Assembly: GCA_022376925.1 (NCBI GenBank)
Contig: JAIOJX010000004.1
Span: 176,109,501 to 176,173,500, forward strand
Source: Tragulus kanchil
Taxonomy: Eukaryota > Chordata > Mammalia > Artiodactyla > Tragulidae
DNA: 64,000 bases
Direction of reading: 5' to 3'
Below are positions 1 to 12,270 of the stretch, piece by piece (positions within the stretch are counted from its first letter, which is position 1; the number at the start of each line of letters is the position of its first letter). Under the pieces are notes generated by a model. It saw only the letters and a list, made by a program, of their open reading frames with translations. It made no database searches and was not told where the DNA came from. A program made the translations under genes and the position numbers.

Positions 1-1727
1 CAGGCTCTAGAGCGCTGGCTCAGTCCTTGTGGCGCTCAGGCATATTGGCTTCTTGGCATGTGGGATCTTCCCGGACCAGGGATTGAACCTGGGCCCCCTG
101 CATTGTTAGGCGGATTCTTAACCACTGCGCCTCCAGGGAAGTCCCCCCCAAAAATGCAATTTACATGAACAGGTTTATAGGATTTAGTCCTGTCAGGCCT
201 TGGCATTGAGTTGCTCCCAGTACAGTCCTCTGGCATGCCCAGCAGATGAAATATCCACCTCCATGGCCACAGGCCTGTTCTGTGCCTCTGCCATCTGGTC
301 AACCTTGTAAAAATGCAGCTGAGGACACTGTTCACTGTGTTGCTCTTAGCATCCCATTTGAGATATTTCTTTTCAGTCTTTAGAATCAGATAACTTGTCT
401 TTCATTGAAGCCCTGGTCGCTCAGTGGTAAAGAGTCCACCTGCCAATGCAGGAGACAAAAGTTTGATCCCTGATCCGGGAAGATCCCACATGCTGTGGAG
501 CAACTAAGCCCGTGAGCCTCAACTACAAAGCCTGGGCTCTAGAGCCCGGTAGCCACTATTGAGCCCACGTGCTGCAACTACTGAAGCCCGTGTGCCCTAG
601 AGCCCGTGCTCCACAACAAGAGAAGTCACTGCAACAAGAAGCCTGCTCACTGGCCTTGGGTTCAGGAGAAGAGCTGTATTTTGCATATCACGCATACACT
701 GCTTTCTCGGCAACTCCTTTGGCGTTTGTCACAGCCCAGCGACGCAGGCAGGACAGGAGCGACACACAAACAACCAGGCCGCTACACGCACCGGACACAA
801 GCTGAGCACGGCGCCAGGCACGGGCGGGGGATGTTTCTCTGGGCTTCAGTCATCTGTGAAGCACACAGAAATGCTTGGGGAGCTCAGCTGTGTGCCTGAG
901 AACAGGAAATGTGCCACCCTCCCCGCCCCACAATGCAATTTCTTCTTATTTATTTTGTGTTTGGCTGCTCTGGGTCTTCGTTGCTGCGCATGGGCTTTCT
1001 CCATCCCAGTAAGTGGGGCTGCTCTTCAGGGCGGAGCACGGGCGTCTCACGGCGGAGGTTTCTCTGGCTGCAGAGCACAGGCTCTAGAGCGCTGGCTCAG
1101 TCCTTGTGGCGCTCAGGCATATTGGCTTCTTGGCATGTGGGATCTTCCCGGACCAGGGATTGAACCTGGGCCCCCTGCATTGTTAGGCGGATTCTTAACC
1201 ACTGCGCCTCCAGGGAAGTCCCCCCCAAAAATGCAATTTACATGAACAGGTTTATAGGATTTAGTCCTGTCAGGCCTTGGCATTGAGTTGCTCCCAGTAC
1301 AGTCCTCTGGCATGCCCAGCAGATGAAATATCCACCTCCATGGCCACAGGCCTGTTCTGTGCCTCTGCCATCTGGTCAACCTTGTAAAAATGCAGCTGAG
1401 GACACTGTTCACTGTGTTGCTCTTAGCATCCCATTTGAGATATTTCTTTTCAGTCTTTAGAATCAGATAACTTGTCTTTCATTGAAGCCCTGGTCGCTCA
1501 GTGGTAAAGAGTCCACCTGCCAATGCAGGAGACAAAAGTTTGATCCCTGATCCGGGAAGATCCCACATGCTGTGGAGCAACTAAGCCCGTGAGCCTCAAC
1601 TACAAAGCCTGGGCTCTAGAGCCCGGTAGCCACTATTGAGCCCACGTGCTGCAACTACTGAAGCCCGTGTGCCCTAGAGCCCGTGCTCCACAACAAGAGA
1701 AGTCACTGCAACAAGAAGCCTGCTCAC
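1..1727. repeat. Tandem duplication 1 (period 1077; junction 650/651)
   Basis: Bases 1-650 recur at 1078-1727 without visible change. Copy 1 is cut by the window start; copy 2 would be 651-1727. Copy 1 stops exactly where a SINE is inserted in copy 2 (at 1728). Confidence 0.85.
942..1229 (-). mobile_element. CHR-type tRNA-derived SINE (partial copy 1-152)
   Basis: Antisense tRNA head ('accactgcgcctccagggaagtc' end) and A-rich tail side at 942. Flanked by the target duplication aatgcaattt at 932-941 and 1230-1239. The copy at 1-152 belongs to duplication 1. Confidence 0.85.
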
Positions 1728-2176
1728 GGGCTTCCCCTGGTGGTCCAGTGGGTAAGGACACCGCCTTGCAGTGCAAGGGGCACCGGTTCGATCCCTGGCC
1801 TGGGAAGATCCCACGTGCCGCGGAGCGGCTGGACTGATGTGTCCAATTACCGAGCCGGAGCTCTGGGGTGCATGTGCCCAGAGCTGGCGCTCTGTGACGA
1901 CAGAGGCCACTGCGATGGGAGGCCCACAGGAGCCAAAGAACAAAGATGGATGAAAATAGAGAAATGAAAGACCTCCCGTCCCCCTCCCTCCCCACCCCAC
2001 CCCCCAAAAAAGGTAAATAAGTGTTTAAAAAAAAAAAAGAAGCCTGCTCACCTCAACTAGAGCATGGCCCCCACTCCCTGCAACTAGAGAAGAGCCCATC
2101 AGCAGCGAGTCCACCAGCAGCAACAAAGATCCAGGATAGCCAAAAATAAATAAAATCATTTAAAAAAAAAAAAAAA
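1483..2176 (+). mobile_element. Long CHR-type SINE split by a younger SINE (partial copy 406-650)
   Basis: The body 'gcccgtgtgccctagagccc' is interrupted at 1727 and resumes at 2052 with 'ctcaactagag', ending in a poly(A) at 2161-2176. Confidence 0.85.
1728..2038 (+). mobile_element. SINE with C-rich 3' region, nested insertion
   Basis: Typical head (gggcttcccctggtggtccag), a distinctive body ('cgatgggaggcccac') and a C-rich then A-rich tail. A perfect 13-base target duplication, gaagcctgctcac, lies at 1715-1727 and 2039-2051. Confidence 0.88.
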
Positions 2177-2369
2177 AGAGTCCATCTCTCCTTTCTGTAA
2201 CCTACTGGAATAAAATGATCTCTCTGTGTTTCCCCTTTCCCTCTGGCTGCCAGGAAGCTCAGAGACAAGTAGCAGTATTACAGTAGGAGTCAGTCAGAAG
2301 ATTTCCTTCTCGCCCCCATGTCCTTGGCTCCTTCAGCTGAACCCTCCTTAGGTCCTTTATGGGAAGAGC

Positions 2370-3037
2370 ACACGTAAATAAACATTCGCATATGTATATA
2401 TGGAATCTAGAAAACTGGTACTGAAGAGCCTATTTACAGAGAAGAAATGGAGATACAGACATAGACAAGGGATTGATGGACACAGCGGTGGAGGCGGGAG
2501 GACAGATTAAGAACGTAATATTGCCATACAGACAGTATCATGTGTAAAACAGAGCACTAGCAGGAAGCTGCTGTGTAACACACGGAGCCCAGCCTGGTGC
2601 TCCCTGGTGACCCAGAGGCGGGGGGACGGTCACTGGAAGGCCTGCTGCTGAAGCTTAAGCGCCAGCCCTTTGACCACGCGATGCGTAGAGCCGACTCATT
2701 AGAAAAGACCCTGATGCTGGGAAGGAGGGAGGGCAAGAAGGGAAGGGGCGGGCAGAGGAGGAGATGGTTAGATAGCATCACTGACTCAACGGACATGAGT
2801 TTGAGCAAACTCCAGGAGATAGTGAAGGACAGGGAAGCCTGGCAGGCTGCAGTCCATAGGGTCCCAAAGAGCTGGACACGACCGAGCCACTGAGCAACAA
2901 CAAGGCAGAGGGGACAGACAGATAGATACATAGATACAATTATGACTTGACTCACAATGACGTATGGCAGAAACCAACGCAACGTTGTAAAGCAGTTATC
3001 CTCCAATTAAAAAAAAAAAGACAAAACTAAATAAATA
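2370..3037 (+). mobile_element. L1 3' end fragment interrupted by BovB
   Basis: 'tatggaatctagaaaactgg' and, after the BovB insert, 'acgcaacgttgtaaagcag' followed by an A-rich tail match the ruminant L1 3' UTR. Confidence 0.75.
2636..2903 (+). mobile_element. BovB LINE 3' fragment
   Basis: 'gagccgactcattagaaaag' and 'gacatgagtttgagcaaact' are the conserved BovB 3' end; ends in 'gccactgagcaacaac'. Diagnostic for ruminant DNA. Confidence 0.9.
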
Positions 3038-3335
3038 AGCGTTTGTGCAATAAGCCCTGGGGAGAGCATGGGGAAGGATCCAGGTTTAGGAACAGAAGGC
3101 TTGGGTGCATCCTCTGCCCTCGCAGCCGCAGGCTCCTCCTTGGCGGCCTGGGCTGGGAGGCTCCGCGGCTCTCGGACACGGCCGGCTCTGCTGTGAGGAC
3201 GACCAGCCGATGCCCGGGCCCAGGGTGGGGTCACAGTCCACACCCTCCCTGCCGAGGCTGCGACACTCGTCACCTTGGGCATCTTCACCCTGTAGATCCA
3301 GCAGGGCCAGGATTTTTATTTTTAAGGAGGAATCA

Positions 3336-3446
3336 GGGGAATTCCCTGGCGGTGCAGCGGCTGGGACTCCATGCTTCCATGCAGGAAGCCGTGAATTCGA
3401 TCCCTGCTCTGGGAACTAAGTTCCAGCTTAAAAAAAGAGAGAGAGT
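3336..3446 (+). mobile_element. CHR-type SINE (copy 4464-4574)
   Basis: Head 'ggggaattccctggcggtgc', then 'gaattcgatccctgctctgg', A-rich and GA-rich tail. Confidence 0.85.
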
Positions 3447-3977
3447 CAGAAAAAGATTTTCATGTGAAATCTCGACTTATAAGTGTTTCCAGTTAATTTG
3501 CATTTTTTTCAAACTTGGCTGCAGACCAAATCTAGTTTGAGACCTTCCCGGACTCAGCCAGTTAAGCCTAATAGTCCAAGAGGGAGTGTCTAAGATGTCC
3601 AGGCTAGGGGTGGGGAAACAGTGTTCATCATTTCTGCTGAGTCCTGGCTTCCTTCCATAACATCCCAAGAGACCTGAGAGCAGGAGTCAGAGCCAGGTCC
3701 CACTGACTGGCCCAGATGGGCCCTGATCCAAGCTGGACCACACAAGAGGACCCTGCCCAGTCGCCGGTGGTGAGTTTGAAGTGGGCACCTGACCTGGGGT
3801 GAGCCATGACTCCCTCTCCCGAGATTTCTGTGCTTTCAGCCGCAGAGAGGCATGGGTAACCCTCTCTCCAGACATAAGACATAAGGACATTAGACTTGGC
3901 AGCAGCTGGCGGCTGCCCGTTCCATGATGAGGGCGAGGTAGAGCAGGTATACAGAGCAGAAATAAGAAATGATTTGA

Positions 3978-4105
3978 GGGGACTTCCCTGGCGGTCCAGT
4001 GATTAAGACTCCACACGTCTACTGCGGCGAGGCCTGGGTTCAATTCCTGGTCGGGGAACCAGGGTCCCCGTAGGTCACTCAACAAAGCCAAAGTAACCAA
4101 CAAGA
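3978..4105 (+). mobile_element. CHR-type SINE (copy 5112-5240)
   Basis: Head 'ggggacttccctggcggtcc', B-box region 'gggttcaattcctgg'. Its tail marks the start of duplication 3. Confidence 0.85.
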
Positions 4106-5208
4106 AAAGCTTTGAGAAAGAGTGTTCAGGGGAGGTGAGTGCTGTCCTGGGTCCCCTATTCTCTCTACAGGGCGTTTGTGCAATAAGCCCTGGGAGAGCA
4201 TGGGGAAGGATCCAGGTTTAGGAACAGAAGGCTTGGGTGCATCCTCTGCCCTCGCAGCCGCAGGCTCCTCCTTGGCGGCCTGGGCTGGGAGGCTCGCTCT
4301 CGGACACGGCCGGCTCTGCTGTGAGGACGACCAGCCGATGCCCGGGCCCAGGGTGGGGTCACAGTCCACACCCTCCCTGCCGAGGCTGCGACACTCGTCA
4401 CCTTGGGCATCTTCACCCTGTAGATCCAGCAGGGCCAGGATTTTTATTTTTAAGGAGGAATCAGGGGAATTCCCTGGCGGTGCAGCGGCTGGGACTCCAT
4501 GCTTCCATGCAGGAAGCCGTGAATTCGATCCCTGCTCTGGGAACTAAGTTCCAGCTTAAAAAAAGAGAGAGAGTCAGAAAAAGATTTTCATGTGAAATCT
4601 CGACTTATAAGTGTTTCCAGTTAATTTGCATTTTTTTCAAACTTGGCTGCAGACCAAATCTAGTTTGAGACCTTCCCGGACTCAGCCAGTTAAGCCTAAT
4701 AGTCCAAGAGGGAGTGTCTAAGATGTCCAGGCTAGGGGTGGGGAAACAGTGTTCATCATTTCTGCTGAGTCCTGGCTTCCTTCCATAACATCCCAAGAGA
4801 CCTGAGAGCAGGAGTCAGAGCCAGGTCCCACTGACTGGCCCAGATGGGCCCTGATCCAAGCTGGACCACACAAGAGGACCCTGCCCAGTCGCCGGTGGTG
4901 AGTTTGAAGTGGGCACCTGACCTGGGGTGAGCCATGACTCCCTCTCCCGAGATTTCTGTGCTTTCAGCCGCAGAGAGGCATGGGTAACCCTCTCTCCAGA
5001 CATAAGACATAAGGACATTAGACTTGGCAGCAGCTGGCGGCTGCCCGTTCCATGATGAGGGAAGCGAGGGTAACGAGCGGGTATACAGAGCAGAAATAAG
5101 AAATGATTTGAGGGGACTTCCCTGGCGGTCCAGTGATTAAGACTCCACACGTCTACTGCGGCGAGGCCTGGGTTCAATTCCTGGTCGGGGAACCAGGGTC
5201 CCCGTAGG

Positions 5209-7494
5209 TCACTCAACAAAGCCAAAGTAACCAACAAGAAAAGCTTTGAGAAAGAGTGTTCAGGGGAGGTGAGTGCTGTCCTGGGTCCCCTATTCTCTCT
5301 CTACAGGGCTGGACTACCCCAGTGTCTTTCTGATAACTTCCTCCTTCTTACCCAAGCCAGTGGGGTTGGGGTTTCTATCCCTTTCAGCCGTTTGTCCTAA
5401 CTCATACACATAGTTTCTGCTTAAGCGCTTTCCAGTTTCCTGATAAACAGGGGCAGCACGGAGCACCCAGCCCCAGCCTCCCAGCCCCTTCCTCCATGCC
5501 ACACCTCTACCCAAGCAGACCAGCAGGAGGGAACTCATGAAATCCAGAGCCTCCCAAGAAAAGAAGTCCACCCCCCACTCCACCCCGCCCCGGGGAAGAG
5601 AGCTCCGCATACACTGGGCTGGCACCGCAGACATGGGGGCGTGCAGAAATGGCTACCTGGTGGGTGGTGCTGGTTTCCCCTCCCTCCCCCATTCTGGGGT
5701 GATCTGAAAGGCCCTGGAAGGGTCAAACGCTCCCGTCAGTCCTCACAGAACCCACTCATCTGCTCACCTACCTCGGCCGCACCTGCTTGCCCCGGAAGTC
5801 CACAGTCAGAGCCTCGGCGCATGCTCACCAAGCTCGGAGGCTGCCTGCCCGCCCTCCCCACCCCGGACACCTAGTCCCAAACCCCGGTAGCTCCCGGGTC
5901 AGCCTGGGTGCTTCACTTCTCTCCACCCTTGTTGCCTCCTCCTAGAGCAGCGCCCTCAGTCCCTTTCCCTCCCTTAGGTAACGCCTGCAACCTGCCCCCT
6001 CACACCGCGAGAGCTGGCAAAGCCTCTCCACCCCATGTGGGAGCCACAGCCGCCTAGCGATCAAGGCAACCATCCATATATATATATATACATGTATAGG
6101 GAAAAAAGGCTCTAGGGCTGTGTGAGCCTGGACTGTCAGGGCGCCTTACCACCTCGTGGAGGAAATCCGCCTACAGGAAGCCCACAGGGCTGAGCCTGCT
6201 GGAGGGAGAGAAGGCTGGGGCGATGGAGCGCCCTGGTGGCAGCCTTGAGCTCCAGGGTCCAGCTGAGACTGAGTCTAAAACCAAACCCTTTTAAAACAGC
6301 CGCAAAGCCAAATTGCAGCCGCTTTCAGTTTGGTGTCTTGTGGCTGACTTTTCACTCAACAAAGCCAAAGTAACCAACAAGAAAAGCTTTGAGAAAGAGT
6401 GTTCAGGGGAGGTGAGTGCTGTCCTGGGTCCCCTATTCTCTCTCTACAGGGCTGGACTACCCCAGTGTCTTTCTGATAACTTCCTCCTTCTTACCCAAGC
6501 CAGTGGGGTTGGGGTTTCTATCCCTTTCAGCCGTTTGTCCTAACTCATACACATAGTTTCTGCTTAAGCGCTTTCCAGTTTCCTGATAAACAGGGGCAGC
6601 ACGGAGCACCCAGCCCCAGCCTCCCAGCCCCTTCCTCCATGCCACACCTCTACCCAAGCAGACCAGCAGGAGGGAACTCATGAAATCCAGAGCCTCCCAA
6701 GAAAAGAAGTCCACCCCCCACTCCACCCCGCCCCGGGGAAGAGAGCTCCGCATACACTGGGCTGGCACCGCAGACATGGGGGCGTGCAGAAATGGCTACC
6801 TGGTGGGTGGTGCTGGTTTCCCCTCCCTCCCCCATTCTGGGGTGATCTGAAAGGCCCTGGAAGGGTCAAACGCTCCCGTCAGTCCTCACAGAACCCACTC
6901 ATCTGCTCACCTACCTCGGCCGCACCTGCTTGCCCCGGAAGTCCACAGTCAGAGCCTCGGCGCATGCTCACCAAGCTCGGAGGCTGCCTGCCCGCCCTCC
7001 CCACCCCGGACACCTAGTCCCAAACCCCGGTAGCTCCCGGGTCAGCCTGGGTGCTTCACTTCTCTCCACCCTTGTTGCCTCCTCCTAGAGCAGCGCCCTC
7101 AGTCCCTTTCCCTCCCTTAGGTAACGCCTGCAACCTGCCCCCTCACACCGCGAGAGCTGGCAAAGCCTCTCCACCCCATGTGGGAGCCACAGCCGCCTAG
7201 CGATCAAGGCAACCATCCATATATATATATATACATGTATAGGGAAAAAAGGCTCTAGGGCTGTGTGAGCCTGGACTGTCAGGGCGCCTTACCACCTCGT
7301 GGAGGAAATCCGCCTACAGGAAGCCCACAGGGCTGAGCCTGCTGGAGGGAGAGAAGGCTGGGGCGATGGAGCGCCCTGGTGGCAGCCTTGAGCTCCAGGG
7401 TCCAGCTGAGACTGAGTCTAAAACCAAACCCTTTTAAAACAGCCGCAAAGCCAAATTGCAGCCGCTTTCAGTTTGGTGTCTTGTGGCTGACTTT
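5209..7494. repeat. Tandem duplication 3 (period 1143; junction 6351/6352)
   Basis: 5209-6351 and 6352-7494, the same length with no indel seen. It shares its first 100 bases with the end of duplication 2, so the stretch from 'actcaacaaagccaaag' appears three times. Copy 2 ends where an antisense L1 begins. Contains a short (TA)n at 6075 and 7218. Confidence 0.92.
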
Positions 7495-7725
7495 TTATTT
7501 TATATTGGAGTACAGCCAATCAACAGTGCTGACAGAGTTTCAGGTGAACAGCCAAGGGGCTCAGCTGTACATATGTTATACATGTACCCATTCTCCCCCA
7601 ACTGCCCTCTTATCTGGCTGCCACATAACACTGAGCAGAGTTCCCTGGGCTAGGCAGTAGGGCCTTACTGGCAATCCATTTTAAACACAGCGGTGTGTAC
7701 GTGTCAATCCCAGACTCCCAAGGAG
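7494..7725 (-). mobile_element. L1 3' end fragment, antisense
   Basis: 'attggagtacagccaatcaa' and 'gttccctgggctaggcagta' are the antisense ruminant L1 3' UTR. Confidence 0.8.
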
Positions 7726-8084
7726 GGAGACTAAATGGACATACAGCTCTTCCCAGCCTCCCTTTCAGACAGAAGTGGCCACGTGATTACGTATTGACTG
7801 GTGAGGTGTAAGGGGAAGTAAGGGGTCCAGCCAGCAGGCGTGCCCCTCAAGAGGCCAGGTGTCCCCTTCCCCGCTCCCTCCACCCTGCTCCTCAGGATGC
7901 AGAAGAGCCCCCTGGGGTGGCGCCAACCAAGACAGCCTCCCTGCAGCAAGAGAGAAGCAGCTCAGGCCCCTGAGCGCTGCGTGGACCCGGCCACCAGACC
8001 AGCTTAGGCCAACCTCCAGACGAAAGAACCACAAGAAAGAACGATCGTTCTATTTGGTGTAAAATCCAGCAATGTTGCACCCCT

Positions 8085-8339
8085 TTGTCATGGTATGCTG
8101 GCTTTTCACTGTGGTAGCTTCTCTTGTTTTGGGGTGGAGACTCTAGGCATGCGGGTTTCGGTAGCTGAAGCATGCAGGCTCAACTGCATTGTGGTTCCAG
8201 GCTCTAGAGTGCAGTCTCAGAAGTCACGGTGCACGGGCTCAATCACTCCACAGTGTGTGGAATCTTCCTAGACCAGGGCTTGAATCTGTGTCTCCTGCAT
8301 TGGCAGGCGTATTCTTACCCACTGGGCCACCAGTAAGTC
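8085..8339 (-). mobile_element. CHR-type SINE, antisense
   Basis: Ends 'actgggccaccagtaagtc', with 'accagggcttgaatctgtg' internally; diverged. Confidence 0.8.
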
Positions 8340-8437
8340 TCTGAACTATCCTGGTATTTATGAGGACCCCGGGAGACGACAGACATGGTCCTACTTTGAA
8401 GGAAGGAGACAGTCCTGCTGAGATAGTCATGGAGTCT

Positions 8438-8443
8438 TTATTA
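8438..8443 (-). promoter_or_regulatory. Candidate poly(A) signal of SMIM45
   Basis: An AATAAA hexamer on the minus strand (plus-strand 'tttatt') lies about 870 bases past the SMIM45 stop. It would give a 3' UTR of about 0.9 kb with no recognised SINE inside it. Other signals may exist; this is the nearest clear one. Confidence 0.45.
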
Positions 8444-9310
8444 TTCCAATAAATTAAGCCGGAAGCCCCAGAGGAAGGGAGTGAGGCAGGTGGCTAATCT
8501 AAGTCCAAACGGAGGGGCATGCTCCACAGAGGAGGGGCCTAAGGGTGGGCTTGGGGTGCAGCACAGAGCCAGGAGGGAGGCAGGGGCTCCTGCCCGCAGG
8601 CTCAGCCTCGGCAAAGGGGAGGAAGAGGGAAGTCCAGCCAAGGCAGTGAGTTGAAAACGGCTGCCACGGGCCCCCACACTGCCCAGGAGACTCACCCTGT
8701 TCCCCCAGCTCCCATCCACTTCCCCCCAACTTTCTCTCTCTCTAAACACACACACACACCCCTCCTTCCTCTAGGTCAGGCCCTTGGCACGCCCCAGCAT
8801 GCACACTCGTCCATGCTAAGCCTGGGTCCAGATTGGTAGGGCTGGGCTGGACTAAGCTGACTTCCCTCCAAAGGGGACCCTTTTTCCTCACGTCAGCGTG
8901 GAAGCTTTGTGCTGCAGGGTCTAGACCACTGGCTGGAGGGGAGAGCTGAGTGCCACCTGGGACCCAGGAGGGAAGTGGGAGGCCTGGAGAGTCAGGACAG
9001 GCAAGGGCAGTCCTGCCAGACCCTGGGCGGAGGCGCAGCACAAAGGCACTGGGGGTGGGCGGGGTGGCCGCGGAGCTGGGGAGGGCAGGCTGCGGTGAAC
9101 AGGCTTGACCTGGAGTGCAAGCCCTGGGCCATCAGCCGCAACATCTCAAGGCACCCGGGTGCCCCCATCGCTCCTTCTCCAGGGAGGAGCCAGGCTGCGG
9201 AGGGATCGCCTGGAGGAGCAGGGGTGTCCTCTCTGCCCCAGGGTCTCCAGGTTGGGCGGGGCGGTAGAGGACACCCGGCGCCGCCCCCACCGCCTCCAGA
9301 GCCCGTCCGC
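8444..9310 (-). other. SMIM45: Probable 3' UTR of SMIM45
   Basis: This is the interval between the SMIM45 stop codon and the candidate poly(A) signal. It is free of recognised SINE or LINE sequence, unlike its flank at 8085-8339, and holds a short (CA)n at 8744-8758. The assignment is inferred from position. Confidence 0.4.
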
Positions 9311-9517
9311 TCAGACCTCGGGGCCCCCGAAGGCCAGGTTGTCGCGGACCATCAGCGTCTTGCGGAAGTCGCGGTCCACCAGGGGGCGCTGCATGCGCCA
9401 CTTGTGTGCCTCCTGCAAGCCGGGCTCGAAGTAGTAGATGCAGGCGCCGAAGCCCACCAGGATGAGGACCGAGATGAACAGGTAAACCGGCACGAACCAG
9501 TCCAGGAAGTGCGGCAT
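9311..9517 (-). CDS. SMIM45: SMIM45, small integral membrane protein 45 (68 aa)
   Basis: A 68-residue protein in one exon, starting MPHFLDWFVPVYL and ending DNLAFGGPEV. From memory it is nearly identical to mammalian SMIM45 (human locus also called LINC00634). A hydrophobic span at about residues 8-29 is a single membrane segment; the basic and acidic tail (KWRMQRPLVDRDFRK) would be soluble. No enzymatic motif is visible and the function is not established. The start is the ATG at 9517-9515. On the minus strand a pyrimidine-rich 'gtgtctcag' about 16-20 bases upstream looks like a splice acceptor, so upstream exons are probably non-coding. The longer in-frame ORF reaching 9580 would cross that acceptor, and I do not favour it. 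The gene is divergent from CENPM, as in human. Sure of identity; unsure of the full transcript. Confidence 0.9.
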   Translation of the reverse strand: MPHFLDWFVPVYLFISVLILVGFGACIYYFEPGLQEAHKWRMQRPLVDRDFRKTLMVRDNLAFGGPEV

Positions 9518-9539
9518 CGCGGCGGCCTCGGCTGCTGAG

Positions 9540-12270
9540 ACACGGTGGGTGAGAACCAGCAGAGCGGCTGCTTGTCCCACCCCTCCCCCGAGACAGGCAC
9601 CTGCCGGCTTCTCGGAGCCGGGCGGTCAGAGCATCACCTTACGGATGGGAAACCGGAGCCCCCGAGAGTGGAGGGCAGGGACTCAACCCTGGGGGTCCCT
9701 GGGCAAGCACCCAGCCTCTACTCACCCCTCTACAAGGAAGCCTATAGCCCAGGGCCCGCCCTGCCTCAGTCCCTCAACGGAATATGTGGCCTCAGGCAAG
9801 TTGCCTAACCTTTCTGGGCTTCAGCATTGCCCCCTCCAGAAAGGGAAACTCACAGAGCCTTGTAGGAATGCAGTGAAGTGACTGCCCCCTCAGAGCTCTA
9901 AAGGACCGCTTGGCAGGTTCTCTTCTGAGCCGCCCCTCCCAGCTCGGAAGGCATTCACAGAGGCTGCCTCTCGCCAGGCTCCTCACAGATGAGTGGGTCT
10001 CCAGCCACCCGCACATCCTGGCCAGGTGTGGCTTGGTGAAAGTGTGGTGGACAACCACCCATCCCCAGGGGACCTGGTTGATATCAATAAGGTCTGCACA
10101 GGCTCCTGAATTCAGGCCCATGCCCCATGTCATAATTATAAGAGTGTGGACACGGATCCAATCCTCAAAGACTTGGGCCGTGATTTCCACATCCATAAAA
10201 TGCAAGGTCTTAGGGCTGTTGTGACTGTTAATTTTGTGTAAAATACTCAAGAGTCAGTGCCTGGTGCTCACAGAGTACTACATAGTACTTTGTTCTTATT
10301 CTTTCGGCCTCAGTTTTCTTATCTGTAAAGTGGGCACAGAAGTAGGCCTCACTCCCTAAGGTCTCTGTAAGTGTTTAACAAGACAGTGCCTGAAGCGCAT
10401 GCAGCATCAGGCTGCCTGGTGAGGAATCAGCACTCAGTGAATATTAGCTCCTGTTACTTCCAGGGCACCAGAGGTGGGGAGAGCAGGAGAGTGGCAGCTG
10501 GCGGGTTTAAGGCGATTCGCAAGTGCTGCATGCACCTGGCTCCTGAGAGAGGCCCGCCTCTGCTCCCTGCCCACCTGGCCGGCCTCGCGCCCACACGCCG
10601 CGCCATCGTGGGAACCACTCATCCGTCACCTGCGTGCGTCTGCCTGTTACACAGTCCACATCTCTGCACAGCCTTTCATTCTCCCGGAACCACGTTCATG
10701 TTGGTGTGGCAAACTCCTATACATGCTTCAAAAGCCGCCCCACAGATTATCTCCTACAGAAGTGGGATCCATCAGGGCCCAACAGTTCCTGACGTGTGAG
10801 AAGGGGTAGGCGGAGAGGCCCCACCTCTGCCTGCAAGGCAGGGAGACCACAGCAGAATGTCGTCACAGCCTTACAACAGTCCTCGGGGTGCTACTGTCCA
10901 CACGTTACAGATGAAGGACCTGGGACCTGGAGGGGCTCAGCTCTCTCGCTCTGAGCTACCAGACTGAGAAGAGACGCCGCAGGACTCCAGTCCCCCAGCG
11001 ACGTCCTGAGGTCTGACGGGGCAAGACCCCTGACTAGAATGAAGTGAGGGAAGACCCACCTTGTCTTCTAGAGAGGGAAGAATGACTTCCAGGGCCGGCT
11101 GAAGAGAAGCCCTGGCCTTTCAAACCTCGCTCTGCACACTCCAGTCCTCTCGCCCTCTCCGGCCAGCTGGGTCTCCCAGGAGGGCTGTGACCCCAGGGGA
11201 GGGAGGGACGCTGCTCCGCAGTCCTGCATCCGTGGGTAACCCCTCCGCTCCCTCTGAGGTCCCCACTGGCTGCTCCAAAGCAGTGTGTCAAGGAACCCTA
11301 TTCTATTCAGGGAGGAATAAAATGAAGAGTGTGCTAATGGCCCAGTGTCAGGGTGAGCGCCTGTCCTCCTAACGGTCTGTCTTTTCTGAGAGCCAAAGAC
11401 AGGGTTCTGAACGGCTTGCTGGGGCCTGGGATTGGGGGAGAGGGGCCGGGGGAACTACGAGTAGGACGGCTGCTCCAGACTAGCCTGACAAGAGGCCGCG
11501 TGGTCTGCGTCCCCTGCCCTGGTCCCACCAGGACCCCAGCCTCCTTCGACCTTACATGTGAGCCCAGGGGTGTGGGCAGAGCCGGAGCCCTTTCAACTGC
11601 AGTGCCGTGGGCCTGTGGAGCGACGTTCGGGGCCACCTACCCTCCCCAGCCCTATGAACAAAATCCTAGGCATTCTGGGGCAACTGAGGACCCCACACCT
11701 TCTCCTGGCTGCTCAGAGGACTGACTTAGCTGCAGCAAACCATCCACGGGCCTTCTGTGTGACCTTGGGGCGCTCCTCACCCTCTCTGAACTTCAGCGTG
11801 TCCTTGCACAGTGACGAGGTGGGGGTGGGGGTTACCAGATGATCTGCAAGGAATTTTCTAGTTCCTGTTCCTATCTAGCACAGAGTGAGGGTTGCAGAGC
11901 CCCTTTCCCTGCCTCCCACGCTGTTAGGACCACTCGAGCTCCCACCCCAACCCCCGTGCCTGCACACCCACCTCAAGCCCTGCAGATGCCTGGTCGGGGG
12001 GTCTGGGCTGAGCGCACCAGCTCAGCGGTGGCCCGTAGAGTCAGTCGTAGCTGCTGTCCCCAGAGATGCTGCCATCTGCAGCCGCCTTGGGTGCTGGAAG
12101 CAGAGAAAGGGTGAGGTCAGTGCCCGCTACGGGAGACAATTTCTCAGGCCCAGGGGCTCTGACTGGGCCAGGAGGGGGCGGTCCTGGGCTGGGCAGCCTG
12201 TTCCTCTCCCTGCCCATCGAGACCCTTCTCTCGGCACCCCATCCTCAGGATAGCAGGAGGTGGGACCCGC
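9540..12270. other. Probable SMIM45 intron or upstream region with MIR fragments
   Basis: No other coding exon is recognised. Old MIR-type SINE fragments are visible at about 9775-9885, 10145-10260, 10300-10455 and 11745-11830 on the plus strand, shown by 'acctttctgggcttcag' and 'cctcagttttcttatctgta' core-like stretches. An antisense one lies at about 10835-10960. Young ruminant SINEs are absent, unusual for this window and typical of older, regulatory-like sequence. Confidence 0.4.

Larger units (their letters stand above)
3039..5307. repeat. Tandem duplication 2 (period about 1130; junction 4170/4171)
   Basis: 3039-4170 and 4172-5307. Copy 2 lacks one G and four bases within its first 130 bases. 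Copy 1 differs near 3935-3950 and 4165, close to its end. The middle is identical. Confidence 0.92.

Noticed and set aside
1..8400. SEPTIN3 exons, expected left of SMIM45 by synteny
   Set aside because: No septin GTPase motif or recognisable exon was found. The interval is repeats and duplicated non-coding sequence, so the gene probably lies beyond the window.
9518..9580. N-terminally extended SMIM45 (89 codons)
   Set aside because: The extension crosses a good acceptor-like site on the minus strand, and the conserved protein starts at MPHFLDW.
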